Shown here: piece by piece, positions 16,992-25,480 of the stretch
Layout: each line of letters opens with the position of its first letter
Numbering within the stretch: position 1 is the stretch's first letter
Assembly (NCBI RefSeq): GCF_011040495.1
Contig: NZ_CP049037.1
Span: 2,046,001 to 2,110,000 of the forward strand
Origin: Pseudohalocynthiibacter aestuariivivens
GTDB lineage: Bacteria; Pseudomonadota; Alphaproteobacteria; Rhodobacterales; Rhodobacteraceae
Direction of reading: 5' to 3'
Length of the DNA stretch: 64,000 nt
Program-made: the position numbers and the translations under genes
Notes under the pieces: model-generated
Database searches by the model: none
Seen by the model: only the letters and a program-made list of their open reading frames with translations
Told to the model about the DNA's origin: nothing

Positions 16992-18254
16992 CTACTCAAA
17001 AACCGCGCCCGGATTGTCCAGACTGTCAGAACCTTCAAAGCCAATGTGATCAAGGCCCAGCACCGTCACGGCACGTTCGATACTGCGGGTCTGATCTATC
17101 AGGCCGTTCACCCCACCCATCACCAGTTCTTCGCCTGCGGTATTGCCGCGTTCCAGCATCTGGTCATAGGCAAAGCCCGCCTCGGCAGCCGTCTTGATCC
17201 GGCCGAGCGCCATCATCGTCGCCGCCAGCTTTTCTTTCATCTCTGCGTCCAGCGCCGGATCTTGCTCTGCCACCAGATCGGACAGGGACGCCCCCTTGAC
17301 CAGTGTGCCATCCGCACGGACATACTCGCCCAGATAAACATTCTGGATGCCCAGCCCGTCATAGTAGTGGCTGTTGTGGGTGTTATCCGAGAAGCAATCA
17401 TGTTCTTCCTCGGGATCGTTCAACATCAACCCCAAGCGCATCCGCTCGCCTGCCTGCTCACCATACGAAAGCGATCCCATACCCGTCAGGATCGTTGCGA
17501 TCCCCGCCGCCTCATTTTCGGTCAGGGCCACACGCGCAGCGCCATCCTCGGCCCATTGCGCCGCCATCCAGTCCAGATCAGACACCAGCAGTTCCGTGAC
17601 CGCGCTCAGATAGGCCGCACGGCGATCACAATTGCCCCCGGTACAGGCATCACCCGATGCGTAATCCGTCCATGGGCGCGCGCCCGCACCATCACCGAAC
17701 CCGTTCAGGTCCTGACCCCACAGCAGAAACTCAATGGCGTGATACCCGGTCGCCACATTCGATTCGACACCATCCGCCTCGTGCAGTGTCTCTGCCAGCA
17801 AAGCAGGCGTGATCGCCGAGGCATCCACAGTCGTCCCCGACAACGTAAAGCTGGGGTTTGCGACCACGTTCAGCGCCGCCAGCATATTTTCGTCCGTGGC
17901 TCCGCCATAACCGGAATCCACATAGTCAATGAGACCTTCATCCAGCGGCCAAGCGTTCACCTTGCCCTCCCAATCGTCGACGATCGCATTGCCAAAGCGA
18001 TACACTTCGGTCTGCTGGTAGGGGACGCGCGCCGCGAACCACGCTGCTCGCGCGGCTTGCAAGGCCTCCGCAGAAGGGTCAAGGATCAGCGCCTCAACGG
18101 CATCCTGCAACTTCTGCGCCGATGTCAGGCTGTCTTGGTACTTTGCGGCGGCAATGCTGGCATAGGTGTCCAGAACGGCCGATCTCTCTACGGCGAAGGC
18201 AGAGGTCGCGCATCCCAATGTTAGTGCGGCGGTCAGCGATAGCATACGTTTCAT
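16992..18254 (-). CDS. imelysin-family (peptidase M75) periplasmic iron protein
   Basis: 420 aa. Signal peptide MKRMLSLTAALTLGCATSAFA, then two imelysin half-repeats. The GxHxxE signature, thought to be an iron site in IrpA/ICMP and EfeO-type proteins, is intact in TGYHAIEFLLWG (His172, Glu175). Other marks: AARVPYQQTEVYRFGN, AWPLDEGLIDYVD and a later FSDNTHNSHYYDGLGI. It is the principal imelysin of the cluster, preceded by hemP and the Cys-rich gene. Family is clear; whether it binds iron or acts with the di-heme protein is inferred from context. Confidence 0.92.
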   Translation of the reverse strand: MKRMLSLTAALTLGCATSAFAVERSAVLDTYASIAAAKYQDSLTSAQKLQDAVEALILDPSAEALQAARAAWFAARVPYQQTEVYRFGNAIVDDWEGKVNAWPLDEGLIDYVDSGYGGATDENMLAALNVVANPSFTLSGTTVDASAITPALLAETLHEADGVESNVATGYHAIEFLLWGQDLNGFGDGAGARPWTDYASGDACTGGNCDRRAAYLSAVTELLVSDLDWMAAQWAEDGAARVALTENEAAGIATILTGMGSLSYGEQAGERMRLGLMLNDPEEEHDCFSDNTHNSHYYDGLGIQNVYLGEYVRADGTLVKGASLSDLVAEQDPALDAEMKEKLAATMMALGRIKTAAEAGFAYDQMLERGNTAGEELVMGGVNGLIDQTRSIERAVTVLGLDHIGFEGSDSLDNPGAVFE

Positions 18255-18267
18255 GTGGAATTCCTGG

Positions 18268-18750
18268 TTAGTGAAGTGTTGCGTGATCATGCCGCGTTGG
18301 TGCGGTCAGTTTTTCCGAAGGGCACAAGCGCATACGTCGGAATGCGATGCCAACATTGTGAGCAAGCGCAGCCATTTCGTCCGCCATTGCCGGGCGGATC
18401 ATCAGCGTCGCGATCAGCGCCGCGTCATCATGCGCACCGTCCGCTGCCGTGGCGATAAGGTTGGCAAAACACGCCTCATCCGCACCCAGACACTTGCATG
18501 TCATCGCATGACGAACCAACGGCCTGCGCCCGTATTGAGTGCACATGCTGCAAAGTTGGGTAAAGGCATTTGCGGCCCGCTCGCCCTGCGCCGCGCCCAG
18601 CATGGCAACGAAGTCATTTTCAATATCAATCCTGCCATCTGCTTTGGCGCACCAGAGCCGCAGATAAATCACGGATGCGGCCTCGATACCGCCCAACTCC
18701 GCAAGCAAACCGACCGGCGCGCCTCCGCGTTTTGTCTGTGCCGTAGTCAT
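18268..18750 (-). CDS. Cys-rich conserved protein in hemP-imelysin operon
   Basis: 160 aa, no signal peptide or membrane helix, so cytoplasmic. The core is alpha-helical (AASVIYLRLWCAKADG, FVAMLGAAQGERAANAFTQLC). Cysteines cluster mid-protein as CSMC, then CKC and another Cys five residues on, spaced like a metal or Fe-S site. Its ATG overlaps the hemP stop (ATGA) and it ends 13 bp before the imelysin start. I do not recognise the family; location points to iron sensing, haem handling or an Fe-S function. Confidence 0.7.
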   Translation of the reverse strand: MTTAQTKRGGAPVGLLAELGGIEAASVIYLRLWCAKADGRIDIENDFVAMLGAAQGERAANAFTQLCSMCTQYGRRPLVRHAMTCKCLGADEACFANLIATAADGAHDDAALIATLMIRPAMADEMAALAHNVGIAFRRMRLCPSEKLTAPTRHDHATLH

Positions 18751-18914
18751 TTGGTCAAAATCAGCTTGCCTGCCCGCGTGATCCGCAGGGTGTATATCTG
18801 ATCGCCTAGGATGATCTGGGCCTGCTCTCCGCCCTGCGTCAGATCGCGAGCGTCATAGGCGGGCAACTGGGCGGCGGTGGCGGTGCGATTCTGGGGTGGG
18901 GTATGAAACGACAT
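18747..18914 (-). CDS. hemP: hemin uptake protein HemP
   Basis: 55 aa. The C-terminal half contains the family signature: GDQIYTLRITRAGKLILTK, the hallmark of the small HemP proteins found at haem/iron loci. In some bacteria HemP acts as a transcriptional activator of haem receptor genes. The start ATG overlaps the stop of the 54-aa gene (TGATG) and the stop overlaps the Cys-rich gene (ATGA). No haem receptor or haem ABC transporter is in this window, so its role with imelysins is an open question. Confidence 0.92.
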   Translation of the reverse strand: MSFHTPPQNRTATAAQLPAYDARDLTQGGEQAQIILGDQIYTLRITRAGKLILTK

Positions 18915-19078
18915 CACTGACTGCTCTGCACTGCATCAAACCGGTCAAAAACCCATTCCAGACTAAACCCCTCCATGACACTGGCCTCGTGCAACAGCGA
19001 TGCAATTTCAGTGCGGGCGGGAGCCATGACAGAGGCACACCGGACAGGTTCATTGAATCTCTGAATCACCTTTGGCAT
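18914..19078 (-). CDS. small protein, first gene of the iron operon
   Basis: 54 aa, MPKVIQRFNEPVRCAS...DRFDAVQSSQ. No signal peptide or membrane helix, and a single Cys. The start is supported by an AAAGGA Shine-Dalgarno about nine bases upstream, and its stop overlaps the hemP start (TGATG). The coupling and the promoter-like region before it make it the probable first gene of the operon. No family recognised. Confidence 0.6.
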   Translation of the reverse strand: MPKVIQRFNEPVRCASVMAPARTEIASLLHEASVMEGFSLEWVFDRFDAVQSSQ

Positions 19079-19182
19079 TGGAGAAGTCCTTTCATTTTTT
19101 AAATGTCGGGCTTCCCCAGATAAAACCGGGGTGGCTAGAGCGATCCCCATTACCTGATAGATTCCATCGGATATGTCAATCC

Positions 19183-19197
19183 GACAATTTCAGTCAG
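19183..19197 (-). promoter_or_regulatory. candidate iron-responsive operator upstream of the iron operon
   Basis: On the minus strand the sequence CTGACTGAAATTGTC lies about 105 bp before the first start codon: TGAC and GTC half-sites around an AT-rich centre. This resembles the TGAC-type palindromes reported for iron regulators in Rhodobacterales, but I matched it by eye and one half-site is imperfect. Confidence 0.3.
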
Positions 19198-19309
19198 ATT
19201 AAGAATACCATCGCGAAGTGTTTGCCAATCACTGCACGGAAAAACCGCCGACCATTGGCCGACGGTTTGTCATGCTCTATCGAAACCAGTTCAGACAGAA
19301 CGCCTGTCG

Positions 19310-19792
19310 TCAGTCAGACGCGCCATGGGTCGAATGGTCTGTGCTGTGCCCGGTGCGCTCTTCAACGTTGAACTTGACGTCAATCTCACCAGACTTTTCA
19401 AAAACAAGTGTCGCAGGGATCGCCTCGCCGACCTCGAACGGGTCACCACCAAGGCCCATGAACATGACGTGCATGCCCCCCGGCGCCAGCGTTACGGTTT
19501 CACCGGCAGGCAGGTCGATCGCCTCAAGATGAATCATTCTGGCAACGCCGTCCTTTTCTTCTGTCGTGTGCAACTGAACTTTGGGAAAATCAGCCCGCAC
19601 AGCAATCAGTCGGTCTGCGGTACTGCCGGTATTGGTAATTGTCAGATACCCACCGCCAGACATGGCCGTTTTGGTGGTCTCGAACGCCATCGGATGATCA
19701 ATGACCAGATCACCCGCCTTGAATTCATGGGCGATGGCCGGGGTGCAGACAAAAGTGAGGGCCGCAAGGACCGCGAAAGTAGTGCGTTTCAT
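19310..19792 (-). CDS. periplasmic copper chaperone PCuAC
   Basis: 160 aa. Signal peptide (MKRTTFAVLAALTFVCTPAIA) and a cupredoxin-like fold. The Cu(I) motif H-x10-M-x21-H-x-M is exact: His in LHTTEEK, Met in ARMIHLE, then MHVM. These chaperones deliver copper to the CuA site of cytochrome c oxidase. The C-terminus has additional His residues (GHSTDHSTHGASD) that could help hold copper. The small gene upstream on the same strand is likely a partner. Confidence 0.95.
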   Translation of the reverse strand: MKRTTFAVLAALTFVCTPAIAHEFKAGDLVIDHPMAFETTKTAMSGGGYLTITNTGSTADRLIAVRADFPKVQLHTTEEKDGVARMIHLEAIDLPAGETVTLAPGGMHVMFMGLGGDPFEVGEAIPATLVFEKSGEIDVKFNVEERTGHSTDHSTHGASD

Positions 19793-19860
19793 AGGGGAAC
19801 TCCGTGGAAACAAGGCCAGATAACACTGGCCAAAAAAATGTGAAAAGCATGCCGAAGAAA

Positions 19861-20229
19861 TCAGGCGCGTGGCGGCGCGCGGGTCAGCCGTGACAGGTCG
19901 AGATCCACATGCGGCGCATAAACATACTGCGCCGAGATCCGCTTACCCCTTGGTCTGAGATATGTTTCGTTCAGCACTGAGGCCATTTCGGGCAGAATGG
20001 CAGCACCAGTCAGACGGCAAGCCTCACACCCTTGACCGGCTGTGCCCTTGCCACCCCGTACATCGCCACAAATATCCGAAAGCGTTCCACCAGCGGACAG
20101 ATACGCCAGCAGACCCGGGTCGCGCGGAGCTGAGGTGCCCCGATGCGCAAAACCAATGGCCGCCAGCGCGACGCATAACACCGCAAAGCCAAAGTAACGC
20201 ATGACAAGGTGATGGGTCATTTTGCTCAT
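19861..20229 (-). CDS. small exported Cys-containing protein (DUF2946-like)
   Basis: 122 aa with an N-terminal hydrophobic segment (YFGFAVLCVALAAIGFAHRG). The mature part has SDICGDV and QGCEACRLTGAAILPE, a Cys arrangement resembling DUF2946-type proteins that occur with copper genes. Start taken at MSKMTHHLVMRYFG; a second Met three codons later is possible. Placement 68 bp upstream of the PCuAC gene, same strand, supports a role in copper handling. Family call is tentative. Confidence 0.6.
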   Translation of the reverse strand: MSKMTHHLVMRYFGFAVLCVALAAIGFAHRGTSAPRDPGLLAYLSAGGTLSDICGDVRGGKGTAGQGCEACRLTGAAILPEMASVLNETYLRPRGKRISAQYVYAPHVDLDLSRLTRAPPRA

Positions 20230-20965
20230 ACGCCCTGAATACCGGGATCGCCCCCCCCTTTCAATCGCCTCCACCGCCCCGAGACGCCGTGCCACAGGCG
20301 CTGAACTTTCCGGCCATGTGACGAGAAGAAAAGTCGACATATTGCGGTTTACAGAAGCCACCGCTTCAGGTGACCCAGCAAGCGCGGCATTGCCCGAAAA
20401 CTGATTTATCGTGTCTCGGTGGTGTCCAAATGGGGCATCGCAGAAGGCATGTGTGTCGCCAATCCTGCAACTGCCGATGCGCTGGCATTGCCGCGCATGG
20501 AACGCAATTCGCAGCACCACTAGGCGCTGCCTTATGCTGAGATGAGCAGCGATCATCGACACAAGCGTACGATACTTCGAGCACTCATTCGCGGACTGAT
20601 CGATTTCGAACGTGCGATCGAACTTTTTGCGGCAAAACCCAATTTTCGAACCGGCTCAGGCGGACCTTGTTATTTTTCGTCCAATGTTTACTGCGGGGAC
20701 GGCTTTGTCTCGGTTCTTGCTTTACCCTCGGATGAGATGCCTGCCTTGGCAGACGCAAAAACTAGACAAGCAGTGGGCTTGTCTCGCCTGATCGAAACGT
20801 CAAAGACGGACTACAGCGCATTTACGACCCTGAGGTTTTTTGCCGCGATAGATCTTAAACGCACAATACCAATTCAGAAGCGGAGCCTCTGCGGCGCGCG
20901 ATTGGCTATCTTGCCAAAGATATCAAGTGACGCATCAAGCTAGCCACGCCATTACCCATAGATCA
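20230..20965. other. 736-bp region without a convincing gene
   Basis: An open frame of 133 codons on the plus strand (20542-20943, MSSDHRHKRTILRALIRG...) has no recognisable domain, ends in an unstructured tail, and a competing frame looks equally protein-like (VIFRPMFTAGTALSRFLLYPR). Together with the broken genes to its right this looks like degraded DNA. Confidence 0.4.
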
Positions 20966-21234
20966 TCACGCGCGCGTGAACTGCTCAACAAAACGCCGTA
21001 CCGCCGGGTAGCTTCGATCCCTGACATCCATCCAAACCCGCGCCGCCAGGAAAAGCCGCGGTGGGTTAGACCATACCCGCTTGGGGAGGACGCTCATAAC
21101 CTCTCTCTGCAAGCGCGAGGATAGCTCTTCCCAGAACGCTTGGTCAGATACGTCTGGATCGTCTCCGGGCTTCTCCTGCCCGATTTGACCGGTCAGAAAG
21201 CGTTTGATGTTGTACGGGTGCCCGCCACTTCAAC
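20966..21234 (-). pseudogene. C-terminal remnant of an unidentified protein
   Basis: About 85 codons without a start reading toward the left: GGHPYNIKRFLTGQIG, then FWEELSSRLQREVMSVLPKR, and ending LFLAARVWMDVRDRSYPAVRR before a TGA. The coding look is good and unlike an antisense shadow, but the 5' part is replaced by the usher remnant that begins at the same junction. Family not recognised. Confidence 0.45.
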
Positions 21235-21243
21235 GCGCGCATC

Positions 21244-23322
21244 ATGCTTCAGGCAGCGTGTAGCGCTGCGGACGACGCGCTGCTGCCACTTGTGACGTCT
21301 GCCGCCTACCGTCCGGAATTCCTTGAGCCCGAACAGGAAACCGGCGCGGTGCTCAACTATTCGCTGGCGACCGAGCTGGGCGGCAGCCTCACCGGGAGCG
21401 GCGTCGGCTACAACGCTTTTTTCGGCACGTTCGACGGCTGGATCTATTGGCCGATGGGCACGTTCAGCACGACCTCATTCTACTGCCATTTCGGCAGCAC
21501 TGGCAGCAGCGATTTCGTGCGCCAGGAAAGCCGCTACGAGATCCACAACCCCAAGCGCGCGCTGACTTACGCCGTGGGCGACGTGACGAGTTCCGCCCTG
21601 TCGTGGAGCCGGTCGATCCGCATGGGCGGGGTGCAGGTTCGCCGCGATTTCAGTCTGCGCGGCGACCTCGTAACCGAACAGCTTCTGGCCTTCGACGGAG
21701 CCGCCGCCGTGCCGTCGAGCGTCGACGTCTTCATCGACAATAACCGCGCCTTTTCCACGCAGGTCGACAGCGGTCCGTTCCGAATCGAGGACGTGCCGCT
21801 CTACCACGGCACCGGCGAGGCCGAGATCGTCGTGCGCGGCCGGGACGGCACCGAATCCCGCCGCGCGGTGTCGTTCTTCGCCTCGCGCAACCTCATTAAG
21901 AAGGGCATGGCCGACTATTCCTTCGAGGCCGGGTTCGCGCGCGAGGCTTATGGCACCAAAAGCAACGAATACGGCGGCGACCTCGTAGCCTCCACTTCGC
22001 TGCGCTACGGGTTGAGCGAGAAAATCACGCTTTTCGGTCATGCCGAGGCCAAGTCGGACCTCGCGATGGCGGGTTTCGGGCTCGCCGCCGTGCCGTTCTC
22101 GCTCGGCGAGGTGACGCTGACCTTCGGCGGCAGCAAGTATCGCGGCGTCGAGGCGGGGTTTTTCAACGGCACGTTCCGCACCTCGGTCGGCGCATTCGTT
22201 TTCTCGGTCGACAGCACCCGCAGCGGCGACGGCTTTTCTGACCTTGCCTATGCCACCGGCGTCGATTTCCTAGGGACCGCGCAGATCACCAACGGGTCGC
22301 TGCTGGAATTTCCGCGCGCGCTCGACGTGTTCAGCGTGTCGATCCCGGTGACCAGCGATCACCGCAAGCTCGGGGTGAGCTACGTGAGTTCGCGCCGGGC
22401 CAGTTCCACCGACAAGATCGTGTCCGCCTCCTTTGGCCAGTCGATCGGCAGTGGGCGGGGGTCGTTGAACGCGTCGGCCTCGCACAACCTTTCCGCTAAC
22501 GAGACGCGCCTGTCGCTCGGCTTGTCGCTGTCGCTCGGCAAGCGCCGCCACCTGCGCACCGCCGTCACCCGCGACGCCGCCGGTTCCACCACCGTGAGCG
22601 CCGCCGTCTCGCGCTCGATGAGCGAACGGGTGAGCGATTACGGCTACCACCTGCAGGTCGACACTCGCGACAACCGCGAGAACTTGCGCGTGCGGGGCGA
22701 CTACCGCAGCCGCCGGGCCGAGTTCGCGCTCGAGGCGCAGCAATCGGAGGACGACACTTACCTGCGCGGGCAGGTCGACGGCGCGCTAGTCTTCTCGGGC
22801 GGCACCGTGACCGCGGGCAACACCGTGACCGACAGCTTCGCCATGGTCGACGTGGGCATCGACGACGTTCCGATCTACCTGCAGAACCGGCAGGTGACCC
22901 GTACGGGCCCGAGCGGCCGCGCGCTGGTGCCGGGGCTCAGCTCCTTCCGGCGCAACCGCGTGTCGATCAACGTGGCCGACCTGCCGGACGATGCCGATAT
23001 CGGCGTGACCGCGATGGACGTGATCCCAAGCCGCCGCGCCGGTAACCATGTCGATTTCGACGGCTCGGACGACACCGGCAATTCCGTGCTGGTGGTACTG
23101 CGCGACGCCGCGGGCGGCTACATCGCGCCGGGATCGACCGTGCGCGTCAACGGCGGCGGTGAGGAGTTCGTCGTGGGCTATGATGGGATGGCCTATCTCG
23201 AGGGTGTGAAGGGATCGAACCGGATCAGTGTCGACACCGGAACTTCCACCTGCGCGGCGGAATTCACCCATGCGCCGACGGGCGCGCTTCAGGACGTCGT
23301 GGACGGAGTGACCTGCCGATGA
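21244..23322 (+). pseudogene. fimbrial usher (FimD/PapC, spore-coat-U type), N-terminus missing
   Basis: 692 codons open. It matches outer-membrane ushers that export chaperone-usher pilins: TGAVLNYSL, the barrel repeats (ALTYAVGDVTSSALSWSRSIRMGGVQVRRDF), plug-like VDVFIDNNRAFSTQVDSGPFRIEDVPL, LVPGLSSFRRNRVSI and the C-terminal GSTVRVNGGGEEFVVGYDGMAYLEG. Ushers normally have a signal peptide and a ~120-residue periplasmic N-terminal domain that recruits the chaperone; here the frame starts just before the barrel with MLQAACSAAD and no signal peptide. No chaperone gene precedes it. It is therefore a truncated, probably non-functional gene. Confidence 0.85.
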
Positions 23323-24250
23323 AACGCCTTGCTTTCTGCCTTCTTCTCGCCTGCCTGCTGCTGGCCCTGCCCACGGGCCGGGCCGAGGCCGCGACCTGCA
23401 ACGCGACCGTCACCGATATCGAGTTCGGCACCATCGCGGTGCGCGCGGGCGCGGTGAACCAGACATCGGGCAACGTGCGCATCGAATGCACCGCGCTGGT
23501 TTCGGTCGTGGGCGTGTGCCTGCGCTTCGGGCCGGGCAGCGGCGGCGCGGGCGGCGGCAACAACCCGCGCTATATGCGCAACGCCACGGGCGACACGCTC
23601 GCCTACCAGCTGCGGCCGCTGGGCAACGGCGCGGTTTTCGGGACGCTCAACCAGATCTTCGTGTCGGTGCCGGTCGTGCTCGGCACCGGGCGGGTAAACG
23701 TGCCGATCTTCGCGGACATCCTGTCCTCGGGCGTGGACGTGGACAGCGGCAGCTACAGTTCGACCTTCTAGGGTGCCTCGCAGATTGAGCTGACCTACGG
23801 CGTTCTCAGCTGTGACCTGCTCGGCGCGACTGCCCCGGTCCCCGCCTTCAATGTCGGCGCCGATGTCGCCCCAGCTGCGAACTCGACGTGAGCGCACTCG
23901 ATTTCGGGGTGATCGGGACCACGATCAACAGCCCCGTGGATGCTGAGGCGCGGCTCAACGTGCGCTGCACCTCGAACACGAGCTACATGGTCACGCTCGA
24001 CAACGGCACCGGCCCCGGCGCGTCCGGGCCGACGGGGCGGGTCATGCGCAATGGCGCGCGCACGCTTGTCTACGGGCTTTTCCAGAACGCGGCCCGTTCC
24101 ATGCCGTGGGGCGATCAGCCCGGCAACAGCATGTCCGGTGTGGGGCAGGGCAACAATCAGGTCTTCCGGATCTACGGCCGAATCTTCGCCAGCCAGTCAG
24201 CCGGGTTCGGCGTCTATCAGGATTCGGTCGTGGTCACCGTTCACTACTAA
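23319..24250 (+). pseudogene. tandem spore coat U (SCPU) domain adhesin, broken
   Basis: Overlaps the usher stop by ATGA. Signal peptide MKRLAFCLLLACLLLALPTGRAEA, first SCPU domain (ATCNATVTDIEFGTI), then an in-frame TAG at 23769-23771 just before GASQIELTYGVLSCDLLG. Reading continues to a one-base deletion near 23884: AAC-TC-GAC-GTG should be AAC-TGC-GAC-GTG, the conserved NCxVS start of the second SCPU domain. In the shifted frame the domain runs to its natural end (SVVVTVHY). Two lesions in one gene next to a truncated usher mean the locus is dead. Confidence 0.88.
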
Positions 24251-24414
24251 AGAGCATCAGTCTGTTGGGCCGGGCGGGGGACGCGGGGGGCCACTTGGCC
24301 GGGCGACCGGCTGAATGCCTGCTTCAAAAGCGCGGCGCGCTTGGCCTTGCTCGTGTAGCTAATGGCGGCTGTCCGCTCTTAGCCGACGTTCAGCGTGTTC
24401 AAATTATCAGCCTA

Positions 24415-25347
24415 TTAGCTATCCGACAGTGAACCTTCATTCTCCACAACGTTGTGCATTTCAATAAGTATTTTCCTGGTAAGGACGGTCTTTTGATCAT
24501 GCGCAGTCGACTTGTGAGAAACGAGGGAAACAGGAATTTTGAAGCCATATTTCTCGGGTAGGATTGATCGAATCTGATCACTATCAAGAAAATGCTGGAC
24601 GTATGGCCGCGGTAAATAGGCGATGTGAGTGCCAGCCAGCACATAGTAAAGCACTCCTTCAATAGTCGAAGTACTGGCAGTTGAAATCGGCGGCACGGAA
24701 AATGGAGTCGGGCCGGGTTGCGAGTACTCATCGGTCACCCAGTCAAACTTCTCCAATTCCGCATCATCAATATCCTCTGGAGCCCGTAAGAAAAGTTCAT
24801 GGCGTTGTCCGCAGCAGATCAACTCTTCTTCTTCGAACAACACATGCCCTGACAGGCTTGGGAGCGTTGGCGGCGTCAAGGTTATAGCGATATCGATCTC
24901 ACCGGTCACGACTTTCTGCTCCAGTTGCTTGTGGGCGCTTTGCTGGATCTCGAACTGAAGCCGCGGATACTCCTGCCGTAGGCGTGCAATGCAGTCGGCT
25001 AGTCGAAAGCGAGGATCGTGAACCAATCCGTCAACGACCGAGATGCGAACCCGCCCAATAACTTCCTTTTCCAGCTTGTATATCCGGCGTGAAAATCGGT
25101 CGTGTTCTCGGAGCAACTCATAGGCTGCGGAAAGTACGACATCCCCCTCCGGCGTAAGTGAGAACCCTGATCGGCCGCGGTTGCAAAGCCTTAGGCCTAT
25201 GCGGGTTTCCAAGTGGGCAATCTGCGTTCCGATCGTCGACGGCGCAACGCCAAGCCTATTCTGAGCGGCAGATATTCCGCCAGATTCAGCAACTGCAACA
25301 AACACTTGCAAGAGATTCACGTCAGCGTTTCGAACTGATGTCAGCAT
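24415..25347 (-). CDS. LysR-family transcriptional regulator
   Basis: 310 aa. N-terminal winged HTH (about 10-70: NLLQVFVAVAESGGISAAQNRLGVAPSTIGTQI and LETRIGLRLCNRGRSGFSLTPEG), then a periplasmic-binding-like effector domain (IDIAITLTPPTLPSLSG). An ATG start was chosen; a GTG four codons earlier is possible. It is divergent from a polyamine-type binding protein gene 134 bp away, the usual arrangement for a LysR regulator controlling its neighbour. Effector unknown. Confidence 0.92.
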   Translation of the reverse strand: MLTSVRNADVNLLQVFVAVAESGGISAAQNRLGVAPSTIGTQIAHLETRIGLRLCNRGRSGFSLTPEGDVVLSAAYELLREHDRFSRRIYKLEKEVIGRVRISVVDGLVHDPRFRLADCIARLRQEYPRLQFEIQQSAHKQLEQKVVTGEIDIAITLTPPTLPSLSGHVLFEEEELICCGQRHELFLRAPEDIDDAELEKFDWVTDEYSQPGPTPFSVPPISTASTSTIEGVLYYVLAGTHIAYLPRPYVQHFLDSDQIRSILPEKYGFKIPVSLVSHKSTAHDQKTVLTRKILIEMHNVVENEGSLSDS

Positions 25348-25351
25348 TAAT

Positions 25352-25371
25352 TTTACCACTAATTTAGTAAA
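25352..25371. promoter_or_regulatory. probable LysR operator in the divergent promoter region
   Basis: TTTAC-N10-GTAAA with a perfect inner palindrome ACTAA-T-TTAGT. It lies immediately upstream of the LysR start and between the divergent genes, as expected for an autoregulatory LysR box. Confidence 0.45.
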
Positions 25372-25480
25372 GGTATAAGTGATGAGGTTTGAGGTTTAAT
25401 GCATCGTGAGGCGCGTGTCATCCTTTCCAAGAATGAACCAATCCCAAAAGAAGATTGGCAAAGCCCGCATGGAGAAACGA

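Noticed and set aside
17046..18224. 392-codon open frame on the plus strand
   Set aside because: Mirror of the imelysin gene; no signal, no family, His/Arg-rich composition.
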